Below, in pieces: positions 52,065 through 61,963 of a stretch of DNA of 64,000 nucleotides. Source of the stretch: an uncultured Pseudomonadota bacterium (GTDB taxonomy: Bacteria > Pseudomonadota > Gammaproteobacteria > Steroidobacterales > Woeseiaceae). The notes beneath the pieces were generated by a model. That model made no database searches, was not told the origin of the DNA, and saw only the letters and a program-made list of their open reading frames with translations. The stretch spans positions 62,001 to 126,000 of the forward strand of contig CAJXJW010000006.1 of assembly GCA_913055625.1 (NCBI GenBank). Reading direction: 5' to 3'. Each line of letters starts with the position of its first letter. Positions within the stretch are counted from its first letter, which is position 1. Made by a program: the position numbers and the translations under genes.

Positions 52065-53486
52065 GTGACCCGTCATCCGATCGCCGTCTTGCTATTGTTG
52101 TTGGCTGGCCCCGCCGGGGCCTGGTGGAACTGCGACTGGAACCAGCGGTTCCCGGCCGACATCGTTGCGCCGAATGGCCGCGCACAACCGAACTACGCGG
52201 TTCGGCTCGACCTCACCGCCGCGTCCGTACCGGCGTCCTTCGATTGGTCGACCGACGGGGCCGACCTGCGTCTCATCGACCAGGATGACGTCACGCCGCT
52301 GCCGTTCCTCATCGAGCAATGGGACAGCGCAGGGCGAACCGCCGTGGTCTGGGTGACGGTGCCGGTCCTGCGGGGCGTGCGGCGGATCTACCTGTACTTC
52401 GACGGGCCCGCGGGCGCTGTTGACCAGGGTTCCCTCGCCGCAATGCCCGAGGTCGGCATGAAGTTCCACACGCGCCGATCGTTCGTCAACCCGAACAACC
52501 GGACGGCCGCCGAACTTGCGTTCGCCGCCGGCGGCGATGTCGGCGGTTACGGCTGCACGAGTGTCGCGAGCTACGTCGGCGTCAGCAACAGCGGAACCTT
52601 CGCGCCGCCGACGCGGCAGAACGACATCGCCTTGTTCGCCGAGGCGTTTTTCGAGGTACAGGCGGGCGAGGCCGGCGTCTGGGAGTTCCGCTACGGTGCC
52701 GATTTCGGCTATGGCGGCGGGCTCTACGTCGACGACGTCGCGCTGGAGGAGGACTGGAACTCGAATCTCTGGTGGAACTACAACTGGAACAACACGGGCG
52801 GGGTGTTGCAGGGAAGCCTGTTTCTCGATGCCGGCCAGCACAGCATACGGATCCTCGGGTTCGAGGATTGTTGCGACGGCGGTCTGACGGTGCAGTTCCG
52901 CCGCCCGGGCGGTCCCTGGCTCGACATGAGCCAGGCGAATATGACGTTTCGGGCGCGCCAGTGTTCCAACCGACCGGAGCCGGTCGTCGCCTACGGTGCG
53001 GGGGAGACCGGCAGCTGTCCGGAGCTCGAGGTGCTGCGTTCGTCGCAGCCGTTCAGTGACCCGATCAACGGGACCGCCGGGCCGCGAGCCATACCCGCGG
53101 CGGTCATGCTGAACACGACCGAGATCCGGAACTCCGGCGCGGGGAGCGTCGATGCCGGAACGCTGGTGCTGACCGAAGTCGTCGACCCGGACACGGCGCT
53201 CCGGGTTCTCGACTTCGACGGCTCGACGTCAGGGCCCGTGCGTTTCGTCGACGGCGCCTCGTCCAGCGGGCTCACGTACTCGTTCGGCTCGCTCGCCGAC
53301 CCGTCCGACGACCTGTCATTCTCCGATGACGGCGGGGCGACGTTCACCTACGTGCCGACACCGGACGGCAGCGGCGTCGATCCCGCCGTGACCCATATCC
53401 GGATCGAAGCAAACGGCACTTTTGCCGGCAACGGCGGCGCCGGGCATACGTCCGCGCAGTTTCTTTTCAAGACTCAAATAAGGTAG
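52065..53486 (+). CDS. Secreted DUF2341/CCXG-type beta protein
   Basis: 473 residues from GTG 52065. The signal peptide ends in PAGAWW, and a DUF2341-like domain (about 20-125) begins WWNCDWNQRFPADIV and ends in YLYFDGPAGAV. Residues 130-300 resemble the PA14-like module of CCXG-family surface proteins, including ILGFEDCCDGG. The rest (about 310-473) is a beta-rich domain of the conserved-repeat kind (ISSV-like NTTEIRNSGAG, SFSDDGGATFTYVPTPDGSG). Relatives include parts of MshQ-like pilus proteins and PEP-CTERM proteins, but no sorting signal is at the C-terminus here. Probably exported to the surface; function unknown. Confidence 0.75.
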   Translation: MTRHPIAVLLLLLAGPAGAWWNCDWNQRFPADIVAPNGRAQPNYAVRLDLTAASVPASFDWSTDGADLRLIDQDDVTPLPFLIEQWDSAGRTAVVWVTVPVLRGVRRIYLYFDGPAGAVDQGSLAAMPEVGMKFHTRRSFVNPNNRTAAELAFAAGGDVGGYGCTSVASYVGVSNSGTFAPPTRQNDIALFAEAFFEVQAGEAGVWEFRYGADFGYGGGLYVDDVALEEDWNSNLWWNYNWNNTGGVLQGSLFLDAGQHSIRILGFEDCCDGGLTVQFRRPGGPWLDMSQANMTFRARQCSNRPEPVVAYGAGETGSCPELEVLRSSQPFSDPINGTAGPRAIPAAVMLNTTEIRNSGAGSVDAGTLVLTEVVDPDTALRVLDFDGSTSGPVRFVDGASSSGLTYSFGSLADPSDDLSFSDDGGATFTYVPTPDGSGVDPAVTHIRIEANGTFAGNGGAGHTSAQFLFKTQIR

Positions 53487-53561
53487 TGTTGCCGAGCCGG
53501 AGCGCAGGGTGCCCCGGCGGGAGGGAGCGGACAACTGTTCGGTCACGGCCGGCAGGACGCG

Positions 53562-54569
53562 TTGCACGAGAATCAAAATAGCGTGGCGAACAGGAAACTA
53601 CTGATCGGCGATATCGGCGGGACGAACGCTCGCTTCGCGATCGCCGACAACGAATCACCGGGCTTCGACCAGATGCGCATCCTGAAGTGCGCGGATTTCG
53701 AAACCTCCAATGAGGCCGTCCGGAACTACCTCGATGACGTCGGCATCGGCCGCCCCGATGCGATCTGTATCGCCGCCGCAGGACCGCTGGTCGGCGACAC
53801 CATCCGCCTGACGAACAACGCCTGGACCGTGTCGGTCGACGGTCTGCAGAATGCCTTCGGCACGCGCCAGGTACGGCTCCTGAACGATTTTGCGGCGATT
53901 GGCTTCTCCGTGCCGTTCGTGGGGCCGGAGCACCTGCAGGCAATCGGTGACGTGACGCCGGGTTCGCTCGACAATCCGCACTACACGATTGCCGTTCTCG
54001 GGCCCGGTACCGGGCTGGGATCGGTGGGATTGCGGCGCTTCGGCGAGCACCTGCTGCTGATCAACAGCGAGTCCGCGCACAGCGGCTTCGCGCCGGAGAC
54101 GCGTCGGCAGTTCGACATCCTGTCTGTCCTGCAGGATCGGCGCGAGCGGGTCGACAGCGAGTACCTCGCGTCGGGCACCGGGATTACGAACCTGTATTGG
54201 GCGCTGGCGCAGCTGCATGGCACGAACGCGAACCCGAAGGACGCCGCGGCGATCTTCGATCTCGCCGAGCGAAATGCGGATCCCGTGGCCGTGGAGACCG
54301 TCGAGGAATTCTTCGAGATTCTCGGGCAGGTGGCCGGGGATCTCGCGTTGACGTTCGGTGCGGAAGACGGCGTGTACGTTGCCGGGGGCATCGCGCAACG
54401 CCACGCGGACAAGCTGCTGAAGAGTCGCTTTCGCGAAGGCTTCGAGCGCAAGGGCAGCCACCGCTACCTGGTCGAACGCATCCCCACGCAGCTCATTACT
54501 TACGACCAGCCGGGATTGCTGGGCGCCGCCTACGGCGCCCTGCAACTCATCGGTGGTGGAGCCGGCTAG
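53562..54569 (+). CDS. glk: Glucokinase
   Basis: 335 residues from TTG 53562, which has AGGA four bases ahead; GTG 53583 is an alternative that gives 328. ROK-unrelated, proteobacterial Glk type: LLIGDIGGTNARFA phosphate loop, AAAGPLVGDTIRLTNNAW, LLNDFAAIGF with the catalytic Asp, GPGTGLGSVG, SESAHSGFAP for glucose contact, and a C-terminal VYVAGGI. It phosphorylates glucose in the cytosol. It stands alone here, without the usual pgl, edd or zwf neighbours, although an eda/kdgK cluster lies 5 kb downstream. Confidence 0.95.
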   Translation: MHENQNSVANRKLLIGDIGGTNARFAIADNESPGFDQMRILKCADFETSNEAVRNYLDDVGIGRPDAICIAAAGPLVGDTIRLTNNAWTVSVDGLQNAFGTRQVRLLNDFAAIGFSVPFVGPEHLQAIGDVTPGSLDNPHYTIAVLGPGTGLGSVGLRRFGEHLLLINSESAHSGFAPETRRQFDILSVLQDRRERVDSEYLASGTGITNLYWALAQLHGTNANPKDAAAIFDLAERNADPVAVETVEEFFEILGQVAGDLALTFGAEDGVYVAGGIAQRHADKLLKSRFREGFERKGSHRYLVERIPTQLITYDQPGLLGAAYGALQLIGGGAG

Positions 54570-54575
54570 ACCCGG

Positions 54576-54896
54576 TCAGTTGGCCAGTTCCTCGGCCTTG
54601 TCCTTCGCGGCGTCAGCGGCGTCGTCCATCGCATCCTTGGTCGCGTCCGCCGCGTCGTCGACGGCTTCTTCGGCCTTGTCCATCGTATCTTCGGCCCACT
54701 CCTCGGTGGTTTCCGCGGCTTCCTCGATCACGTCACCGGCCTCATCGGCCATGTCGCTTGCGGCGTCTCCGACGTCTTCGGCGACTTCCTTGGTCTTGTC
54801 GGCCATGTCGTCCATGGTGCTCTTCGCTTCTTCACGGCTGCAGCCCCACAGCGACAGCATCGCGGCAAGCAGTGTGATTCCCAGGATCTTCTTCAT
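54576..54896 (-). CDS. Repetitive Ala/Asp/Glu-rich small lipoprotein
   Basis: 106 residues. Lipobox LSLWGC gives an anchored Cys at 19. The remaining 87 residues contain almost only Ala, Asp, Glu, Lys, Thr, Met and Val, in 11-residue-like units (DDMADKTKEVAED, DAASDMADEAGD, DDAADATKDAMDDAADAAKD) that would form one long amphipathic helix. This looks like the LEA group 3 or apolipoprotein-like pattern and suggests a stress-related surface protein. It is convergent to glk with a six-base gap. Confidence 0.8.
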   Translation of the reverse strand: MKKILGITLLAAMLSLWGCSREEAKSTMDDMADKTKEVAEDVGDAASDMADEAGDVIEEAAETTEEWAEDTMDKAEEAVDDAADATKDAMDDAADAAKDKAEELAN

Positions 54897-55037
54897 CGTC
54901 TCTCCCTTGATTCAGGACTCAGGCCGAATGATTCTTACATATGTCGTCTGAGAGCGCCAAGGCCGAGGCGGCGGCTGAACGGCCCGCCGATGTCAGCAGC
55001 CGGTTGCCGACGGGCAATGCGGCGGTAGACTAGCCAG

Positions 55038-57521
55038 ATGCATCGTCGACCCGATACCGCCGTTGCGCGGCTGCGCCGGACAAGTCGCCTCGTCCTCATC
55101 GCGGCGGCGATGCCGTATCTCGCCGCCGCGCAGTCGGAGGCGCCGGTGGAAACAGATGCGCCGGCACCGGCGACCGACCCGCCCGTGACCGCGTTGTTCG
55201 AAACCCGGGCCGACCTCCAGGCCTTTCTCCTGTCGATCGGGTCGCCCGACACCGACGCATTTTTTGCGGAGCGAAAGGCCCGGCTCGACGACTTGCGGGA
55301 CAAGCTGACCGACGTCGATACCGCCGCGGAGTCGGATGCCATGCAATCGATGGCGTTCGACGATCTCGTCGACCTTCAGACCGTGGTGCGCACGGATCTG
55401 CGCAGCCTGGGGTTGTTGTCGGAACAATTGTCGTCGCGTGCGGCGCGACGCGACGCCCAGCTCGATGAACTGGCGGTTCGCACTGCGGAGTGGCAGCGGC
55501 TGACCGACATTGCGCGCGGCCGCAGCGCGCCGGCCTCCGTGCTGGCGATGGCGGCGGGGATGGCGACGCAACTGGACCGTGCGCGCCGGGAGCTCACGGC
55601 GGATCGCGACACGGCGCTGGAGGCGCTGAGCGTCATTGCCGGCCTCCAGACCGGCGTCACGGCCTTCGACGCGGAGATCCAGCGGCGTCTCAATGAACTG
55701 GAGACCGTTTCACAGACCGTCGCGGTCGCGCCGCTCTGGAGCGCCGGCGTCTGGACCGCGTCGCTCGGCATCGACGAGACCCGGAGAGCGCTGTCCCGCC
55801 ATGCGACGGCCATTGCACGTCCGTTGTCGGCGCACGCGATCTGGATCGTCGTGCTGTTCGTCGCCGCCTGGGCCGGCGCACAATGGCTGTTGTCCGCCAC
55901 CGGCGAACGCGTGCGGGAGGCCATGCGCACGGACGCCGTCAGCGTTCGCGCGGCGGCGGCGTTCGAACGCCGCAACGCGACCGCGCTCCTCTCCGGGTTG
56001 CTTGTCGTGTACTGGCTGGGCCCGCCCGCGCCGCAGGCCTTCCAGAGCCTGCTGCTGGCAGTGCTGCCGTTTCCGGCCGCGGCGCTGGCGGTCACGGTGT
56101 TCGCGAAGCCGCTGCGGCTGACCGTCTACACGCTGGCGGCGGTGCTGGCGGTCATGTCGCTGCGGCCGTTCTTCGAGCCGATGCCGCTGATCGGCCGCCT
56201 CGTACTGCTGTTGCAGTCCCTGCTCACGGTGGCGGCCATCATCGTCGACTACCGGCGCGGCCGATTTCGAATGGCGTTCCCGGCCGTCCGGGAGAAGGTC
56301 ATGCGCTGGGGTGTACGGACGGTTTGCGGCGCGCTGCTGCTCGTCATGGCACTCGAAATCGTGGGCCAGATCGGCGTCGCGAATACCGCGCGGTCGCTGG
56401 TGCTCGGTGGTCTCGGCCTCGGCATGATTTTTACGTCGATCAACTACGTGCTGACCGGGATCACCCTGGCGCTGCTGCACCTGCGGCCGATTGCCTACGT
56501 TCCGGTCGTGCGCAACCAGCGCTGGACGATCGTGCAGACGATGCGCAAGGCCGTTCGCTGGCTGATGGCCGTACTCTGGCTGCTCGCGACGCTACGGTTT
56601 GCCGGGCTGCTCACGATTGCCACCGCGAAGCTGCAGGAATTGCTCGCATCGGAGATCAACGTCGGCGCCGTGGCGCTCGACTTCTCGTCGATCGCTGCCG
56701 GCGCGGCAATCCTGTTGGGCACCTGGTTCCTCAACCGGCTCATTCGCTTCGTGCTTGCGGGCAAGTCGCTGTCCGGCGTGCAGGTCGCGACCGGCCTGAC
56801 GTTTGCTGTCTCCAAGCTGCTGCGCTACGCCATCGCGGTTGCCGGCTTCATCTTCGCCCTGGCGGCCATGGGCTTCGACCTGACCAAGGTAACCGTGCTG
56901 GCGGGCGCTCTGGGCCTGGGCATCGGTTTCGGCCTGCAGAACATCGTGCAGAATTTCATCTCCGGCCTGATCCTGCTGTTCGAACGGCCGATCAACATCA
57001 ACGACATTGCGATGGTCGACAACCTGATGGGCACCGTAAAAGAGTTGAACATCCGGTCGACGGTCATCGAGACGTTCGACGGCGCGGAGGTCATCGTGCC
57101 GAACGCCGACCTGGTGTCCAAGACCGTCACGAACTGGACGAAGTCGAACCGGCGCCGTCGCGCGGAAATCGACGTCGGTGTCGCGTACGGATCGGATTCG
57201 CAACAGGTTCTGAACCTGCTCGAGAGCATCGCGAAGTCGCACGACCAGGTCATGCCGGATCCCGAGCCGTTCGCGATCTTCCTCGGTTTCGGGGAAAGCT
57301 CGCTCAATTTCCGGCTCTATATCTGGCTGAACGACCTGTCCGAGGTGCTCAGGACGCCGAGCCGAATCCGGCAGGACCTCTTGCTGGCGCTGAAGGAGGC
57401 GGGCGTCGAGATCCCGTTCCCGCAGCGTGACGTGCGCGTCACCATGCTGCCCGGACCGCAGGCGATCGATGCGGCAGGCGGTCCGCCGCCGGGCGCGCGC
57501 GGCCCGGCACCGTCCCGCTAG
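55038..57521 (+). CDS. MscS-type mechanosensitive channel of the large (MscK/YbiO-like) kind
   Basis: 827 residues. A signal peptide (LVLIAAAMPYLAAAQ) is followed by a periplasmic helical domain (about 45-245), then about 10 membrane helices, and the MscS core near 610-790. The pore helix reads VLAGALGLGIGFGLQNIVQN, then FISGLILLFERPI, and the cytosolic vestibule has NIRSTVIETFDGAEVIVPN, LVSKTVTNW and the final LEAGVEIPFPQRDV-like KEAGVEIPFPQRDV. Such channels open under membrane tension and release solutes on osmotic downshock. The extra N-terminal domain distinguishes it from MscS itself. Its end overlaps the convergent serine hydrolase gene by four bases. Confidence 0.93.
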   Translation: MHRRPDTAVARLRRTSRLVLIAAAMPYLAAAQSEAPVETDAPAPATDPPVTALFETRADLQAFLLSIGSPDTDAFFAERKARLDDLRDKLTDVDTAAESDAMQSMAFDDLVDLQTVVRTDLRSLGLLSEQLSSRAARRDAQLDELAVRTAEWQRLTDIARGRSAPASVLAMAAGMATQLDRARRELTADRDTALEALSVIAGLQTGVTAFDAEIQRRLNELETVSQTVAVAPLWSAGVWTASLGIDETRRALSRHATAIARPLSAHAIWIVVLFVAAWAGAQWLLSATGERVREAMRTDAVSVRAAAAFERRNATALLSGLLVVYWLGPPAPQAFQSLLLAVLPFPAAALAVTVFAKPLRLTVYTLAAVLAVMSLRPFFEPMPLIGRLVLLLQSLLTVAAIIVDYRRGRFRMAFPAVREKVMRWGVRTVCGALLLVMALEIVGQIGVANTARSLVLGGLGLGMIFTSINYVLTGITLALLHLRPIAYVPVVRNQRWTIVQTMRKAVRWLMAVLWLLATLRFAGLLTIATAKLQELLASEINVGAVALDFSSIAAGAAILLGTWFLNRLIRFVLAGKSLSGVQVATGLTFAVSKLLRYAIAVAGFIFALAAMGFDLTKVTVLAGALGLGIGFGLQNIVQNFISGLILLFERPININDIAMVDNLMGTVKELNIRSTVIETFDGAEVIVPNADLVSKTVTNWTKSNRRRRAEIDVGVAYGSDSQQVLNLLESIAKSHDQVMPDPEPFAIFLGFGESSLNFRLYIWLNDLSEVLRTPSRIRQDLLLALKEAGVEIPFPQRDVRVTMLPGPQAIDAAGGPPPGARGPAPSR

Positions 57522-58483
57522 TTATTGGCGAATTCCGTCGGCGAGCCCGCCAGCCGCGGCGCCGCAAACACGATGTCGTCGAGCGCCACGATGATGCGGC
57601 TCATCATGCTGCCGCCGTTCCGTGATTGCGCCAGCGCCACCGCGATGTAGCGGCGGCCGTCGCGTTCGACGATGGCGCTGTCCGAGTGCCATTCCTTCCA
57701 CGTCCCGGACTTCCGGTAGATGCGGGACCCGGGGCGGTTCGCCAGGAGTCCCTGGACGAACTTGTGGTGCAACGCGGGCTTGCCGAGGATTGTTTTCATC
57801 TTCGCACTCGCCTCCGGCGATACGAGACGGCCGGTTTCGAGCAGGTAATAGAAGCGCGCCACCTGGAACACGGTGGCGCCGTGCGACAGGTCGTTGACCG
57901 GGTCCCGCTTCCACGCCTGCGTGCTCGCGTAGGCCTTGCCGACCCACAGGCCCCCGTCGTGGTATTCGTCATACAGCCCGTAGCGCTGTGATTGCAACAG
58001 GTCGGCGAGGTATTCGAATCCGATCTCGTTCAGCAGCTCGGTCGCCGCCGGGTTCGACGATTCGCGAATCATCGCCCGGCACAACGAAATCGTGTCGCGG
58101 TCGACCGTGCGGCCTTCGTCAGCCGCCTTCTGGAACACGCCGAGGAGGATCGCGATCTTCGGCAGGCTGGCCGCATAGATGCCGAGGTCCGGGTTGACGG
58201 CCGCAAATCGCGGGTGATGCGGGTCCGTGATATCGACCAGCGCGACGGCCAGTCGCTGGTCGTGGACGATGGCGGAAAGGCCGAGGCTCGCGATCTCGGT
58301 CTCCAGCTGATATTGCAGGGCCGGATCCTGCGATTCCGACAGACCGGGCCACGCCTCCTGGGCGAGCGAGGTCGTTGAGGCCGAGAGAAAATACAACAGG
58401 GCCGCGAGCGCGAACCTCGGTCGTCGCCGGTCGAGAACCGATGTCTCCGGGAGACGGCCGTCGAGTGCAGGGTCGTATGCCAT
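57518..58483 (-). CDS. Class A beta-lactamase-like serine hydrolase
   Basis: 321 residues. Export signal at about 22-42 after an arginine run (RRRPRFALAALLYFL). The penicillin-recognising fold is shown by the SxxK motif (Ser106-Lys109 in AASLPK), a Ser-Ser-Asn motif at 142-144 where class A enzymes have SDN, and KSGTW near the C-terminus in place of KTG. The omega-loop Glu of true beta-lactamases cannot be located with confidence. I infer a periplasmic hydrolase or a D,D-peptidase-like enzyme on peptidoglycan; antibiotic hydrolysis is unproven. It has no regulator beside it. Confidence 0.85.
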   Translation of the reverse strand: MAYDPALDGRLPETSVLDRRRPRFALAALLYFLSASTTSLAQEAWPGLSESQDPALQYQLETEIASLGLSAIVHDQRLAVALVDITDPHHPRFAAVNPDLGIYAASLPKIAILLGVFQKAADEGRTVDRDTISLCRAMIRESSNPAATELLNEIGFEYLADLLQSQRYGLYDEYHDGGLWVGKAYASTQAWKRDPVNDLSHGATVFQVARFYYLLETGRLVSPEASAKMKTILGKPALHHKFVQGLLANRPGSRIYRKSGTWKEWHSDSAIVERDGRRYIAVALAQSRNGGSMMSRIIVALDDIVFAAPRLAGSPTEFANN

Positions 58484-58782
58484 GTCGTCACCGCCGAGCC
58501 GTGAATGACGCTCCCGCAGCGCACTGGCTTTCCGACGGACGGGCTACAGCCGTGGCAGAAATCCCTTTGCGATGCCGGTCGCGCGCAGCCGGGCGTCGGC
58601 CGGCCGCTACTACCGATACTGTTCGCATTGCCGTTGTCGTTGTCGTGGGCTGCCGATCGGGCAGCGGTGCCATTCTATCGGCAGACCCGGAACCCCTGGC
58701 AAGGATTTTCTGAAAGAGCGCAACAGGCCGGGCGCCCTCGGGGAGGCGCACGGGCAGCCGGCGATCGCGCGATGTGCGCCCG
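58484..58782. other. Intergenic region before the serine hydrolase gene
   Basis: Roughly 300 bases between two minus-strand genes. No protein or RNA is supported. On the minus strand TTGCCA and, 19 bases later, TAGAAT (about 58672-58702) form a weak promoter candidate for the hydrolase gene. The longest open frames are high-GC shadows. Confidence 0.45.
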
Positions 58783-59553
58783 CTAGTGCGGCTTGGCAGC
58801 CACAAGCTCAGCGCCGCCGAGGCCGGACGCCGCCCGCGCGTAGCGCCGGACGGCGTCGACCTCCACGGCAATCCCCCGCTCGTCGTCCACGTACTTCGCG
58901 AACGTGCAACTCATCGCACCGGCAACGCCACCGTGGGCATCCAGGATCGGCGCGGCGACGCAGACCAGTCCGCGCGTTATCTCCTCGTCGTCGACGGCGT
59001 AGCCGCGCTCGGCGACGGAACGCAGTTCACGCCGCAATCGCCGGGCATCCGTAATCGTGTTGTCCGTGTAGGCATCGAGCTTGCGACCGGTGAGGCGACG
59101 GCGGGTGTCGGCGTCGGCAGTTGCGAGCAGCACCTTCCCCATGCTCGTGCAGTGCAGCGGAAACGTCTTGCCGATCTCGGAATGCAGTCGGATGCCGAAA
59201 TCACGGGGCTCGATCTTGTCGATGTAGATACCGGCGTCGTCACCGAGGATGCCCAGCGTGGCGACATGCCCGGTGGTTTCGTGCAGCGCCACGAGGTGCG
59301 GTCGCGCCACCCGGCGCAGGTCGTAGTCCGCGACGACGTTGGCGCCGAGGCGGGCAAGCCGCAGGTCGCCCCGGTACACCCGGCTCGCCGGGTCGAACGA
59401 CAGGACCGACAGCGCCACGAGTTCCTTCAGCAAGCGGTGGACGCTGGCTTTCGGCAGGCGCGTGGCCGAGACGACGTCGGCAAACGGCAGGCCCTCGTTG
59501 CCGGCCTCGACCACGGCGTGGATGATCCGGAACCCGTTGCTCAATGCGCCCAC
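58783..59553 (-). CDS. IclR-family regulator of the uronate cluster (KdgR-like)
   Basis: 256 residues. A winged helix-turn-helix (about 10-70) includes LPFADVVSATRLPKASVHRLL, followed by the IclR effector domain: LVALHETTGHVATLGIL, the LHCTSMGKVLLA strand-turn, and RGLVCVAAPILDAHGGVAG. IclR proteins are often repressors whose ligand is a pathway intermediate, and KdgR binds 2-keto-3-deoxygluconate. It is divergent from the KDPG aldolase and KDG kinase genes, which makes it the probable local regulator. Its binding site should lie in the 150-base gap, but I could not define it with certainty. Confidence 0.92.
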   Translation of the reverse strand: MGALSNGFRIIHAVVEAGNEGLPFADVVSATRLPKASVHRLLKELVALSVLSFDPASRVYRGDLRLARLGANVVADYDLRRVARPHLVALHETTGHVATLGILGDDAGIYIDKIEPRDFGIRLHSEIGKTFPLHCTSMGKVLLATADADTRRRLTGRKLDAYTDNTITDARRLRRELRSVAERGYAVDDEEITRGLVCVAAPILDAHGGVAGAMSCTFAKYVDDERGIAVEVDAVRRYARAASGLGGAELVAAKPH

Positions 59554-59705
59554 TCGATGCTGCCCCCGTGCTTGACAAGGCAGAGCCCTGTCGCGCTACA
59601 CTGTACAAAATCAGAAACCTAGTTCCAAATACGGAACTTGTCAATCCACACTGTCGATCCACGAAGGGGCAGGCGTTTGCCCCGTTTCCCAGGGGGGAAC
59701 CGCGC

Positions 59706-60353
59706 GTGTCACTATCCCTGCCTCTCGCCGAGGTGCTCGAATCCGTTCCCGTCGTTCCGCTCGTGAAGGCGGAAGATCCCGACATCGCCGTCAAGACGTC
59801 CCGTGCGCTCGCGGCCGGCGGGCTGACCGTCGTGGAGGTCGTCTTTCGCACCGACCGCGCCCTCGAATGCCTCGGGGCCGTCGCGGACGACGTGCCCGAA
59901 ATGGTTGCCGGCGCCGGCACGGTGCTCACGGCCGAGCAGGCGCGCCAGGCGCTCGACAACGGGGCGAAGTTCATCGTGTCGCCGGGACTCGACGACGGCG
60001 TGGTGGGCGTCGCCCGGGAAGCCGGCGTGCCGGTATTTCCCGGCATCGCGACGGCAACCGAGTTACAGAGGGCGCACAATCTCGGGCTCGAGGTGGTGAA
60101 GTTTTTCCCCGCGTCGATTGCTGGCGGGATACCCGCGATCAAGGCGCTGGCCAGCGTCTTCCGAAACATGCGATTCATGCCCACCGGGGGTGTCTCCGCG
60201 AAGAACCTCGCGGAGTTCCTGACCGTCCCGGCCGTGCTGGCGTGCGGCGGAAGCTGGCTGACGCCCGACGACGCGATTGCCGCCGGCGAGTACGGTGTCG
60301 TCACGCGGCTCGCCGAGGAAGCCTTACAGATCGCGTCCATCGCGAGGAGTTGA
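59706..60353 (+). CDS. eda: 2-keto-3-deoxy-6-phosphogluconate aldolase
   Basis: 215 residues from GTG 59706 with GGGGGGAA upstream. A TIM-barrel KDPG/KHG aldolase: [20 protein letters not shown], the catalytic Glu in [32 protein letters not shown], the Schiff-base Lys in EVVKFFPAS, and [15 protein letters not shown]. It splits KDPG into pyruvate and glyceraldehyde 3-phosphate, the last step of both the Entner-Doudoroff route and hexuronate breakdown. The kinase that makes its substrate is encoded four bases downstream. Confidence 0.96.
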   Translation: MSLSLPLAEVLESVPVVPLVKAEDPDIAVKTSRALAAGGLTVVEVVFRTDRALECLGAVADDVPEMVAGAGTVLTAEQARQALDNGAKFIVSPGLDDGVVGVAREAGVPVFPGIATATELQRAHNLGLEVVKFFPASIAGGIPAIKALASVFRNMRFMPTGGVSAKNLAEFLTVPAVLACGGSWLTPDDAIAAGEYGVVTRLAEEALQIASIARS

Positions 60354-60357
60354 ACGC

Positions 60358-61389
60358 ATGAGCAAGAAATACGTCTCGTTCGGTGAAATCATGCTGCGCC
60401 TGAAGACGCCCGGCAACGAACGCTTTTTCCAGTCACCGTCTTTCGAAGCGACGTTCGGGGGTGGCGAGGCCAATGTCGCCGTCGCGCTGGCGAACTACGG
60501 TCTCGATGCGGCGTTCGTCAGTGCACTGCCGGCGAATGACATCGGCGAGGCAGCAATCCGTGAACTTCGGAGCTTCGGCGTCGATACGTCGCGCATCGTT
60601 CGCAGCGGCGACCGGGTCGGCATCTACTTTCTCGAGACCGGCGCGAACCAGCGCCCGTCGAAGGTGGTCTACGACCGAGCGAACTCATCCATTGCGAACG
60701 CGAAGAGCGGCGACTTCGATTGGGATTTCGTGTTCGACAATGCCCGTTGGCTGCACATCACCGGCATTACACCGGCGCTCAGCCAGTCCGCCGCAGACCT
60801 GAGTTTCGAGGCGGTGAAGGCGGCAAAGGCGCGCGGTGTCACGGTGTCCTGCGACTTCAACTATCGCGGCAAGCTCTGGAAGTACGGCAAGTCCGCGCCT
60901 GAAGTGATGACGGAACTCGTCAAGTACGTCGACGTCGGCATTGCCAACGAGGAAGACTGCCAGAAATCGCTGGGCGTCACGGTCGACGTCGACGTGGAGA
61001 GCGGCGAGCTCGATACCGCGAAGTACGAAGCGCTCAGTGCGAAGATGATGGAGGTCTACCCGAACCTTTCCGTCATGACGATCACGTTGCGCGAGTCGAA
61101 GAGCGCGGACCGCAATGGCTGGTCCGCCTGCCTGCGCGACGAGGACGGTTTCCGCCTGTCGCGCCGCTACGAGATTACGGACATCGTCGACCGGGTCGGC
61201 GGCGGCGATAGCTTCGCGTCCGCATTGATCTACGGTCTCGAGGCCTACGAGGACCGGCAGGAGTCGCTGGAATTTGCCGTCGCGGCAAGCTGCCTCAAGC
61301 ACTCCATTCTCGGAGATTTCAATCGCGTTTCCGTGGCCGAGGTGACCAACCTCATGGGCGGCGATGCATCCGGGCGCGTGCAGCGCTGA
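60358..61389 (+). CDS. kdgK: 2-keto-3-deoxygluconate kinase
   Basis: 343 residues from ATG 60358, preceded by GAGGAG. PfkB-type sugar kinase: FGEIMLRL start, [16 protein letters not shown] near 33-48, [10 protein letters not shown], and the catalytic segment [19 protein letters not shown] with the Asp base. It phosphorylates KDG to KDPG for the aldolase encoded just upstream. KDG arises from pectin, alginate or glucuronate/galacturonate breakdown. The pair and the divergent IclR regulator form a compact uronate module. Confidence 0.95.
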   Translation: MSKKYVSFGEIMLRLKTPGNERFFQSPSFEATFGGGEANVAVALANYGLDAAFVSALPANDIGEAAIRELRSFGVDTSRIVRSGDRVGIYFLETGANQRPSKVVYDRANSSIANAKSGDFDWDFVFDNARWLHITGITPALSQSAADLSFEAVKAAKARGVTVSCDFNYRGKLWKYGKSAPEVMTELVKYVDVGIANEEDCQKSLGVTVDVDVESGELDTAKYEALSAKMMEVYPNLSVMTITLRESKSADRNGWSACLRDEDGFRLSRRYEITDIVDRVGGGDSFASALIYGLEAYEDRQESLEFAVAASCLKHSILGDFNRVSVAEVTNLMGGDASGRVQR

Positions 61390-61414
61390 TCCACTCCACA
61401 CCGGGGGAAACCAC

Positions 61415-61963
61415 ATGAAGACTCTAAGAACCATTTTATCGGCCGGAGCGCTCGGCGTTGCGTTGTCCGCCTGCGGCGGCGCTGACAGCGACGCCGGCGG
61501 GACGGCGCATCCCGTCGCCGACAGCGTGCATTCCAGCGGCAAGCAGGAAACGGCCCTGTCCGACGTACCGCAGGCGGTACTCGAGGTCGTGAAGGCGGCG
61601 CGCCCCGAGCTCGACGTGCAGGAAGCGGAATACGAAACGCGTGACGGCCGCGAGTACTATGACGTCGGCGGCCTGTTGCCGGGTGGCGAAGAGATCGAAC
61701 TCGACATGACGAAAGTCGACGGGGTGTGGACTGTTGTCGAGATCCAGCGCGATATCGATGATTCGCTGGTGCCGGCACCGGTCGTGACGGCGCTGAATGG
61801 CGGCGTGCCGGATTGGGAGGCCACGCGCATCATCGAGAGCGACCAGGGCGACGGCACGATCGTCTACGAATTCTTCGGGCCCGGCGCCGACGGTACCGTG
61901 AAGTACGAAGTCAAGTGGACCGACGGTGAGGCGACACTGCTCACCGAGGAGTGGGCTCACTGA
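61415..61963 (+). CDS. PepSY-like lipoprotein
   Basis: 182 residues from ATG 61415, which has GGGGGAAA ahead. Lipobox ALSAC gives an anchored Cys at about residue 20. Two PepSY-like units follow: VPQAVLEVVKAARPELDVQ with YYDVGG and VDGVWTVVEIQRDID, and VPAPVVTALNGGVPDWEAT with TIVYEFFG and EATLLTEEW. PepSY-like domains often inhibit or chaperone secreted hydrolases. The gene sits between kdgK and two exported hydrolases, and its stop overlaps the next ATG by one base (TGATG), so it may help those enzymes. Confidence 0.8.
   Translation: MKTLRTILSAGALGVALSACGGADSDAGGTAHPVADSVHSSGKQETALSDVPQAVLEVVKAARPELDVQEAEYETRDGREYYDVGGLLPGGEEIELDMTKVDGVWTVVEIQRDIDDSLVPAPVVTALNGGVPDWEATRIIESDQGDGTIVYEFFGPGADGTVKYEVKWTDGEATLLTEEWAH

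Noticed and set aside
52065-53486. PEP-CTERM sorting signal on the CCXG-type protein
   Set aside because: The C-terminus ends in FLFKTQIR with no PEP motif, membrane helix and basic tail.
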